The position numbers and the translations under genes are program-made. 64,000 nt of DNA from Lyophyllum atratum (taxonomy: Eukaryota > Basidiomycota > Agaricomycetes > Agaricales > Lyophyllaceae): NCBI GenBank assembly GCA_014905825.1, contig JACGCN010000002.1:3224001-3288000 (forward strand). The letters run 5' to 3'. The notes under the pieces were generated by a model. That model was not told the origin of the DNA and searched no databases. It saw only the letters and a program-made list of their open reading frames with translations. Positions within the stretch are counted from its first letter, which is position 1, and the number at the start of each line of letters is the position of its first letter. Below are positions 38,514 to 48,400 of the stretch, one piece after another.

Positions 38514-39353
38514 GTTCAATTTTGTTTCGCGCTGTCTCTCACTGTTATACGAGTACGGGGTGCGATTGTCTGAGATGTTGGCAAGTGGTCATCGAGATTC
38601 GAGACAGCGGCATGAGGAAGGCCCAAACATCCGACAACATCCACATAAAGATGGCGCACTTGAAGGTCAATTGATCATGATCACCATGTCCTCCGTTGTG
38701 CTAAGTTCTTAAGAAAGATTTACAGACGACAGCGATTACGGTGAGCCCCCGATCCATGTTTTGCGGCCTCGGTCTTATGGAATGTATTCAGTTCAGGTCG
38801 TGATGTTGAACCTTAAATTTTTGGACGTGGGCTTTACTGGCGAAACTGAAGAACTTGAACAATCGGGGTTATTACACGCTCTTGCAGAGTCTCGTCTCAT
38901 GAGCCGCCAGTCATAAGATTAAGAGTTTACCCATCACACCGGAAGTGCTAATTACAACTCGACTGCGCGGTGAATGGTCTTTGTGACTTGATCAAAGGTG
39001 TATTCCCCTTCCTTCATCACATTCTACGCCACACAGGTCCCCATTATTCTACCTTACATCTGTAAAGGCTTTTTCGAAGCACTCAATCCATGTACTCACA
39101 CAAAGGGCAGTCACTGGAATGAGGTCCTCGACAAGGTGCTCGTTCAAAGACTTGCGTTTCGCGCTTTGACCTTTCGCGCACCCCGCTTTGCATATCCTCT
39201 GTGCATGTCCTCTTTGACTCTCCTCCCGCCCCCCTCCTCTTTGACCTTTGGGACGAGCTACATAAGTGTACACTGTAAGCTGCTTCATGTCTTATCGAAG
39301 TACCCAGCTCACCAACGCCTCCACTTCTCCCACCAAACACATTCAACATCCAA
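38514..39353. promoter_or_regulatory. shared upstream region of two divergent genes
   Basis: 840 bases between the start codons of the leftward HTH gene and the rightward gene at 39354. CT-rich runs (CTCCTCTTTGACC, CTCCACTTCTCCC) precede the right-hand ATG, as is common for basidiomycete leaders. No defined motif is claimed. Confidence 0.4.
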
Positions 39354-40095
39354 ATGTCTTATATCAACCCTCTGCACCCACCAGTCCCCTCCTCTCGTCA
39401 ATCCCAGTTCTCCTCTCTGGGCAACGCAGTGCAACCTAATGCCACGCAAGCTGCATCCTCCTTCGTTTCGCCCTTCCGCCGGCGCCTACCGCAGCCACCT
39501 TACACCCCTGCCTCTAAATGGCGCAATGCGACGGGACGCTTGAACCAGGTGCATAGTGCGATCACATTCGACTACCTAGGATACTCGAAGCAGGGCGTGC
39601 CGATGCGTGAGCTTAGCACGCGTAGTGCACATGCACTTGCGTCGATGATACAGGGCGCCGGTGATGCAAATCTCGCACATACTGGGCTTGCACGCATTAC
39701 ACTTCGGATCATCGTTAGTCTCCCTTTTCTTCATTCGTCATCGTACATCTTTATTGATCTTATTCTATCTTTACAGTGGCCAGGATATGAGCATGTTGAG
39801 TGGGCGCGCAGCATTGAGCTTAACCTCGCCGGACAGGGACCTGTCACCCGCGCACAGCTTGGCGCGATAATTTCTCAGAATTTTGCACGTTTCATCGAGG
39901 TATGCATTCACCTCGCTTAGTTTAGAGCTGAACTAACCTACCTTCCCTGAGCAGAAAACACGCTCGGAACCTGCAAGATCATCTGACTGGCACTTAGGCC
40001 CCTCTGGCATCCGATACGAGCATATGGTGCTCGTGGCTCTCTGCAATGTCTTCGAGGACGTTTGGCAAGCTGACGTTGCTGTAGACCTTCGCTAA
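39354..40095 (+). CDS. conserved hypothetical protein, Agaricomycete type
   Basis: Three exons: 39354-39713, 39777-39899, 39955-40095; introns 63 and 55 bases; 207 aa. The N-terminus (MSYINPLHPPVPSSRQSQF) is disordered and Pro/Ser-rich. The core has KWRNATGRLNQVHSAITFDYL, SKQGVPMREL, then WPGYEHVEWARSIEL and ITRAQLGAII-like repeats of helix, ending WHLGPSGIRYEHMVLVALCNVF. All junctions keep phase 0, and the first intron is stop-free and a multiple of three. The core reads like a conserved globular domain I have met in mushroom proteins without a name. No catalytic or membrane feature is visible. Confidence 0.75.
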
Positions 40096-41102
40096 TTCAT
40101 CTTCGCTCTAACGAACTTCCGCATAAAACCATTTGCATCGGCACGACTTCCATTTGTATTTCTAGCCCATTCACGACTCCTCACGATGACGTCCTGTATT
40201 ACTAGCTTTTGCCTTTCGTTGTGTATCCACGTCGCCCACCCATCCTTCTAGCACTAGCATCATATCACCATTTTTTATGTCCTCCTTTCCACGAACATGG
40301 TAGACTATATCGACTATACATCTAAGCCTGATTTGCTTCTTATATACGGAAAAGATCATCTACGCCCGTGGGAACAGGGCTTGGTTGATCTCGGAAGACG
40401 AGAGGCCCTAGCCCATGGCGAAGGGCCAGGGCTACTCGTTCGTCTGTAGAAGGGGAGTAGGGGAGCAAGCATGTAGTTGTCAAGTAGCACAGTAGCAGTA
40501 GGTGGCTTACGGCTTCCAACATCATCCACGACGACTGCTTCAAGCTACATGTCAAGCAAACGACAATAAGCAAACGACAAGGCAGTGACATGTTACTCCA
40601 AAAAGCACATTGAGAGAGTCCATTCCTGTCGCCGTCAGGGCTAAATTTAAGACGTGCAGGAGAAGAGGTTCCTATCGTTTTGGCAAACGAATGCCCATGG
40701 ACTCGGCCGAGGACCAAGTGCGCCCTTGTAAAACCAGAAATTCAGGAGCTTCAAACACAGAATCCAAGTAATGGGGTCAGCTTCAGTACTCCGCAACCTT
40801 TAACTTACCCTTAAGCCCGTTAAGGTTAAGTTAAAGGTTAATCGGAAAGAGGGTGCAGCGGCGACTCACTATAGTTCATCGGAAAGAGGGTACAGCGACA
40901 CACTCTATGTATATATGGTATTTTCAGGGTCGCGGAGAAATCCGAGGGTGGTCTCCATGGGCCGATCGCAATCTGATATGTTGCCCTGAGCGTTAGGACG
41001 TTGGGTGCAGCCGACGAAGTTTGGGATACACGTTTCATCAAGCGCCTCCATGACACCTTACTTTTCCTCCTCAACCACTCACCGTCTGCGACGTGCCAGG
41101 CG
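40096..41102. other. intergenic DNA with a short direct repeat
   Basis: No convincing gene. A minus-strand frame at 40340-40717 (125 codons) is unrecognised. An imperfect direct repeat of about 32 bases (ATCGGAAAGAGGGT...) occupies 40841-40873 and 40878-40909, roughly 200 bases ahead of the next start codon. Confidence 0.45.
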
Positions 41103-42129
41103 ATGGCTCCATCGCTATTCGCGCAATGGCCCTCCACAAGCATCTTCGTTCTGCTGCCTCTCTTCCCTTCACCCGCCGCCGCAGCCCTCCCATTCGGCTC
41201 CAGTATCTCGCAGCCAGTCCTGAAGCACTCTAACGAAGTAAGCTTTGATCCCCTCGGCGTCGCTGCAGTCCTCAGCAACCCCCGCGCCGAAACCAGCGCC
41301 GCACGACTATATGCCCAGCCCGACCGCGCCATCTTCCGCTGGCCACACATGATGATGATCGGAGGCGCCCTCACGCCCGTCAGTGTCGTCGCAGACTATC
41401 TAACCTCCAAATTCTCCTCCATCGACCCTGCAGTCTCCATGTGCCTCAAAGACTGCATCATCCTCCCCATCCGTTCGACGATGGTCTTCCCTGATCTCCC
41501 CATCAGCCTGAGCAACGCCTGGATGCGCGACATCCTTCCGTTCAAACCCTCCCACTACCCAGAGAATGACTTCGTGGTCGCACACGTCGGGACTCCTTCA
41601 TCCAACCCCACCTAGGAGAGCCACACGCCATCCAGACGCTTGTCCTCCAACCCGGCCTAACGTCCTCTAACATCGTAACTCCCACCGCTCCCACCATCTC
41701 CACCGAACCCAAAACCCGCCCCGCTCTTTTCTCGGTGCTCGACCTCCTCGCCCTCATAGGTGGCCTCCTCATTCTCACCGGCCTCGTGTTCAGCACCCTG
41801 ACCGGCGACGTCTGGGCCATCACCCTCTTCGCCATCTACGCCCTCCACTGGCTCGCCAGCACCCTCATCTCATTCACCCCCCTCGTCAAGCTCCAACCCA
41901 CCAAAATCGTCCCAAACCCCTCCACCCAGTACTGCGTCTACCAGCGCCCCGAAGGCGGAACCGTCGTCTTCAAAGGCCGCAAAGACACGATAGAGCGCTG
42001 GGCGCGTATGACGTGGATATTTGACCCGTGCCCGTGGCACCACGTTCTGCACTGGTTCTGGGCCGGGACGGGCGCAGCTGCGGCTGTGGCCAGCGTCGCG
42101 TGTATGGTCAATATGGCGGCGTACCTACA
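41103..42129 (+). pseudogene. 5' part of a multi-pass membrane protein gene cut by a retrotransposon
   Basis: ATG 41103 opens MAPSLFAQWPSTSIFVLLPL, a signal-like hydrophobic start. The frame runs to about 41590, where it must shift: either a short intron or a one-base deletion joins it to a second frame that continues to the retrotransposon. That second frame has one strong hydrophobic pair (LLALIGGLLILTGLVFSTL, ITLFAIYALHWLA), a soluble segment (YCVYQRPEGGTVVFKGR, WARMTWIF) and another hydrophobic stretch ending VNMAAYL. It belongs to an Agaricomycete membrane family of unknown role. The coding frame resumes on the far side of the insertion at 51185. Confidence 0.75.
42125..42129. repeat. 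target-site duplication, left copy
   Basis: CTACA directly before the left LTR; the same five bases follow the right LTR. Five bases is the usual size for Ty3/Gypsy integrases. Confidence 0.9.
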
Positions 42130-42428
42130 TGTGACGATAGCGTGACGAGCACGGTAGCGGCACACGGTTCAGGCGAGAGACTGTTGTAAGAGATGAGATT
42201 CTGGGGCTTCTAGCTACGAGTAAGGACAGTTTATATAGGTTTTCTGAGGGAGCTCTTTCCTAATAAGTAAGTGAAACAAGAGGAGGGTATCGTATGGTAT
42301 AGATAAGATAATCTAGCAGACCACATGGTGAGTAGGGGGAATCAGATAGATAAGATAGATCAACGAGTGACGGGGAGTTGGGCAGGGAAAAGGAACGAAT
42401 AACGCGTTACAGTAACGGCAGCGCTACA
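42130..42428 (-). repeat. LTR, 3' copy relative to the element
   Basis: 299 bases starting TGTGACGATAGCG and ending GCGCTACA on the + strand; no difference from 50886-51184 found by eye. It contains a GATA-rich microsatellite-like part (AGATAGATAAGATAGAT). Confidence 0.95.
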
Positions 42429-42479
42429 TACGCCCTCCAGCGAGATGAGAATCAAATCGCTAAGTCTTCGAGTTTCGGA

Positions 42480-45400
42480 TTAAGCCATGGCAGCATCGGC
42501 GGCGTCGTCGGCGGGGAAAGGAAGCATGGGTTCCTGAGCGAGATCGACGAAGTTTTGAAGGTCTTCGAGGGTCACGACGGACGCGGCAGGTGTGAGAGGA
42601 AGAGTGGGATCGATAGAGTTGAGTGGTATAGCGTCGGTAATATTGGTCTGGAATGAAATGGGGGGATAGGTGGTGTCAGAAGACGAGTCTCCTAGCTTCG
42701 CGCGTTTGCGAGACTGAGATTTCTCGAGACGCTCCGACTTCTTCTTCTCCTGGAACTCGCGTTGGCGTTTCTGACGTCCGGCAGTCTCCCACAGCATGTC
42801 ATCCGTGAGTTCGGCTCGGCGGCGATCGAGTACACGGCCTCCCTGTTCGACCTTGACGGCAGGAGGGAACACCGTGCTGATTTCGACCTGGAAAGCGTCG
42901 ATGGTGGGCGCCGTGCCTTTGGATAGGGTTTGCAGAGTGTCCTGCACGCCGGCGAAGCGGATGTTGCAGCCACCACTCGGCTCGTTGAAGCATGCCGCGA
43001 AATCGGTGTAACCTCCAGGCACGAGAGGGTTGCCTTTGCCTGATCGAAGTTTCGTGTCATATTGAATGAACGAGAGGATGGTGATGGCGTGGTAGGATAG
43101 GGTCTGGTTGAGGTAGGAATCAACGACCGTGAACTCTTCGAGGCTGCGGCGCTTGAAGTGATGATGAGCGAATTTTAACGCTGGGAACGATGCCGGTAAG
43201 GTGATCGAGGACATATCGAATTGAATGGAATGGATGGTGATGGAGTCGGGGTCGGATGGAAGTGGAGGTTGTTGGGAGTTTTTCGGAAGTGGGGATGCTG
43301 GAGGATCAGAGGAATCCGGGGCCCTTTTATCCGTTTCGATGGTAGGGGCGGATTCGGGTTCTCCAGTACCAATTTGGATGTCCTGCGTGGTGGGTACAGC
43401 GGTACCTGGAGGCAAATCCGAAATTTTCTCTATTCCAAGTAAATCTAGATAGTTAGCTAGCGCATCAAGATGTTCAACCTGGTAATATGGCATCCAAGTT
43501 ACATCACCTGAACGCCATTTCATTTGAAATATAGCTTCTCGACGCGAGCCCGTATGCCCGATAATCGAGTCTACCGCCCACTCGCCATCGGCCTCATCTT
43601 GGTTGCCTAATTGGGTGTCCAGTCGGCCAGGGAAGAGGCGGTCGTCGTTAGGCTTGTGGATGCGGAGTAAGGACGCATGGAAAACGTCGTGTACACCACG
43701 CTGCTTCAGGTGAGAGGGAAGGTCAATTCGAAATGAATGATTACCGAAGTCTTTAATGAGCTTGTATGGTCCAATAAACTTTGGTACCAGTTTGCGCGCG
43801 AATCCCTTGGGGAAGGAGATGTTCTTGGTGGATAAGTAAACAAGGTCGTCCTTAGTGAACGGAGAAGGTCGCCGTTTGCGGTTCGCGTCGCGCGTTTGCT
43901 TGACGCGTGCAGCCAAGATACTATCGTGAGCTTGAATCAGCGCGAGTTTTCGTTGGAGTGCGAAGTTGCGTACGCCCGGGTATTCCTCAGATCCTGCAGA
44001 GTTCCAGATCATCGATCGAGGCATGCGACCGTTGAGGTAAAATGGTGCGTACCCAGTGCTTTCAGATCTAGCCGAGTTAATTGCAAATTCGACTGAGGGC
44101 AACTTAGCGACCCAATCTTTCTGCTTCGCGCCTATGCACTGCCTCAGCATTTGGGTGATCGTGCGGTTCGCGCGTTCGGTCGAGCCGTCCGTTTCAGGGT
44201 GGTATGCACTGGACATCTTGAGCTGAGTCCCGATAAGACGGTGAAGATGTTGCCAAAAGATACTGGTAAACAGCACATCACGATCACTGATAATTGATTT
44301 TGGTAGTCCGTGAAGTTTGTATACAGACTCAAACATTAGTTCAGCAATCTGACGCGCGTTGTAATTAGTACGACTAGGGACCAAGTGAACCATTGCGGTA
44401 AGTAAATCAATGATCACAGTTATTGAATCAAATGTTCCATCACGATTACTAGACTCAGGTAAGGGCCCGACAAAGTCGATTCCTATGGCTTCCCAAGGAT
44501 GTGATGGGATTGATAATGGGTTCAATAGGCCGTAAGGCTTTTGATTACTGGGCTTACTTCGTTTACAAGTCTGACATGTTTCACAGAAGGCACGAGTATC
44601 GCTTACTAGGTCCTTCCACCAGACCTGATCACGAAGATAATCAACAGTTTTGTTAGCTCCAAGATGAGCTAGTAAAGAATGAGCCTCAGAGATCACAATT
44701 TCTCTGATGCTTCGTTGGCCCACCATTACTTTAGGGATACATAGCAGTTTTCTCCCATTGATATTGACGAACATCAGTCCGTCTTTTCTTACTTCGAAAT
44801 TTTTGAATTCTTTTGGTTTTTCAGTGACAGTTTTGAAGAACTGATCTTCAGAATACTTGTTCCCAATAGACCGGAGAAGATCGATTCCGTCACGCCCTCC
44901 AGACACGACTTCGACGAGGGACGCGTTGTTTGGATCAGAAGCATCCCGTTTAGGTGAGGCGCGGTCATTATCCCTTTCTGGGCGCTCGTCCGCGTTACCT
45001 CCCGTTTCTCTCACAGGTGCTTCTTTGCCAGCAGCATCGTCTTGACGGGCTTTCTCACCGCTCTCGTTGTTTCCAACACCGTCGTTTGCAGTAGTGTCTG
45101 TACTTCCGCCCTCCTTTCGTTCTCGCGGGCCTCGGAGGACGAAATGGTGCTTCACTCGGGTAGCAAATTCCCTTGAGGTCTCTGGTCGGCCCGTCTCGGC
45201 GCCGGGTAACACTTTCCGACCACGAGGCGCTCGTTGGGCTGCGCCTTCCACTCCAGTGAGTAAAGGCATAGTAATCCCATGCAATCCGAGATGCTCATTG
45301 CTGGCATCATGCTCAGTATATTCTACAGGTGCTCGAACAGTCCCAGGGGCCTCATTCGAATAGATTCGTGACAATGCGTCAGCCACGACATTTTCCGCTC

Positions 45401-48400
45401 CTGGGATATACAGGACCTCGAAGTCAAACTCGCCAATCTTTTCCATCCAGCGTGCTTGCCTCCCAGAGAGGTTTTTCTGATTCAACAAGTGCACGAGGCC
45501 CTTGTGATCAGTTACCCATTTGAAGTGAGTACCCTGCAGTATGTCTCGATGCCTCAGCATCGTCTCGACACCAGCTAACATTTCTATTTCATGGACAGCA
45601 TAATTCTGCTGCGCAGAGTTGAGTTTCGCCGAGTAGAATGCTGACACTTTCGCGGACTTCCAATCTGCGCCTTGGGACACCAATCCGGAGATACCAGTCG
45701 CGCATCCGTCAGTAATCATGAAGATCGGTGCATGATTGGGGCCGTATTCTAAAGGTACGCGACTGTGGTCTCGTCCGGCCGCGACTATTGATTTTATTTC
45801 GTCGAAGGCACGTTGTTGAGTGAAACCCCAACGGAACGGAACAGCATCACCCGTTAGGGCGGTAAGAATACCCATTGGAACTCGGACACCGGCAAGATCA
45901 TCGGCGAGGTAACCGACAGACCCCAAGAACCCACGGAGTAAGTCGCGGTTCGTCGGCGTCTTCCACGCAAGTACTGAATCGACCTTAGCCGGGTCCATCC
46001 GGATACCCTTATCGTCAATGATCCGTCCAAGGAGCTTCAGTTCTTTACACAAGAAGTGAAGTTTGTTTTTACTTAGGTAAAGTTTTTCCCTACGTAAAAT
46101 GTCAATAACAATTTTAACGTGTTGGACATGGTCTTCCAGTGTATCTGAATAGATAACTACGTCATCGAGATAAACGTCCATCCACCGCCCTATGTAGGCC
46201 GAAAACAGGTGGTTCATTAGGGCTTGGTAAGTTGCCCCACCGTTGCAGTCACCGATTTGAATCACATGGCTGACCATATTACCATCGGGGGTAGTTACAG
46301 CAGTCCGGGACACATGGTCGGGTCGGATCCGGATCTGCTCGTAAGCGTCCTTCCCATCAAGCAAGGAGCGATACCGATGGCTCGCCGCGCGCCTCAAGAT
46401 CGCGTTCATATCAGGCAGCGGCGACGCTAATTTCAGTGTATTTTTATTTCGGGCACGAAGATCAACCACAGTGCGAAGCGCTGCCGCCTCGCCAGGCTTA
46501 CGCGGCTTCGGGATCAATAACATCGGGACAGTGTTTCCGGTATTGGTTACCTCCCATCGACCAGATCTCAGGTACGCATCACGCTTAGCCGCCCACTGTG
46601 GTCTCATCGCTTCGGGACAGCGAGAGGGTCGCCACGGGTACACGGCAGTCTCGTCAATCAGCGGAATGGAGTGATTAATTGTCCGAAGAGGGGGTCGTGC
46701 CGTCTCCTCGGCATTCTGACAAATTGGTAAGGCATAGTCCTCGAGCGTTCTCCTCACGCCCTCCAGCTGATCTTCTGCTATTTCTACAGATCGTGAAGCA
46801 ATTTTCGTCACTGCGTCGCCTCGAACAGGAAGAGACTCGTTGCTCCCGATGATGACCGAGGCCGGGTTCATGGTAATCGTGACCTTGTGCTGAAAAATCC
46901 AAGGTGTGCCAAGTATGAGATCATAGTTAGACACGTTGATGATATCGAAGTACCTTTCTTCCCTGATGCGTTGATACTGAAAATTAACTTTTGTTCCAGT
47001 GTTAACTTTCGATCGAGATCCCTGGACAGCTAATTGGAGAGGTAATGCCTTCGCCAATTCGATTTTCTTCACTTTCAACTGATCAGCAAGTGTGGTAGAC
47101 ATGAAGTCACCAAGGGACCCCGAGTCAATCAAGGCACGGACAGGCTGTCCATTTACATGGGCCACCACCACTATCGGCTTGGGGATCACCCGGGAGAAGT
47201 CACGCGGAATTGCAGCATTCCGTTCTATGGCGGCCAGCGTGCCTTGAGGTACCTGCACACCGAATAGTTGTACTTCATCTACATCAGTGCCGGTACGTCG
47301 ATCTTCACGTCTGACGGCTTGGAGTGTACGCAACATCTGATTAATCATGTAGGCTACTTCCGGATGTTCGGGAGTCTCTTCAAGCGAGTCGAAGAAGTAG
47401 TCTTCATTCGGTAATGCTTCCTCGTTGATTTCTATTGGGACACTTCTCATTTCATTAAAGTACCAGTTTGTCAAATCAAATGACTCGTCACGTAGTGTAG
47501 AAGCATTGAGTATTCTCCGCAAGCCTCTCATGTAGTCAAGGACAATGTATCGTTCACCATCCTCACTAGGTATGACTTGGAATCTTCCCCCAAGCTGTAC
47601 ATGATTTTCGTCTCCAGGGAACGGTTCGCCGCGCTCAAGAATTGTCTCAGCACCTTCGGCAAGCGCATTCCCCATGCATACAAGGCGATACCTAGATGGA
47701 AGCCTGCGTCGTCGTCGTCTCGGCCCCTGAGGTATACACCGACGTGCGTACCACTGAGCGAGCCTAAACGAGGGATCGGCAAGTTTATCTGTTTCGATAA
47801 GGGCGTCCGTTTGACGTAATTCATCAAGAATGAGGTGAGAACGTTCAGAGACTTTTGTAACGCGAAATCGCGAGACTAAGTCAGGGGTTCCGTTTGTAGG
47901 GTCTCCAGGGTATGGGGCCAAGATCTCAAGGTGTTCTTGGGCTGCCGCACCGAGGATATCTCCTACTACTGATGGTTCCGGCGGATCAATGGCCGGATCG
48001 GCATAGACGAGACCCTCAGCATTGCGCGCGTTTCTTACGCGCTTTGAATACCACTCGGCAATTCTAAGCCTTGAGTTTCGAAGTAGCGAGGTACGTATTC
48101 TTGTTATGGTATGTTCTCCATAATCAATTATCTGATAGGAAGACTCGTCTCGTTCCGTGACAGTAAACCGTTTTCCTTCCGGAGTCTCGTACCGAGCTCT
48201 GGGCATCAAACAGATGTTGTCATTGAGGGCCCAAGTGAGTGCGTGAGCCAGTACGTCACCCATAGCAAAGTCTAACCAATTATTCATAGGTAAACTTTCC
48301 AGAGGCAGGTTTAAACGTTCAGCCAAGGCAGTAGCATACCATAGAGGTAAGTTAAATTCAGGGTTATTCAGAAGATCAGCACTGATATAGAATGCTTTTT

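Noticed and set aside
44857..45523. + strand ORFs within the retrotransposon
   Set aside because: Antisense shadows of the gag-pol frame.
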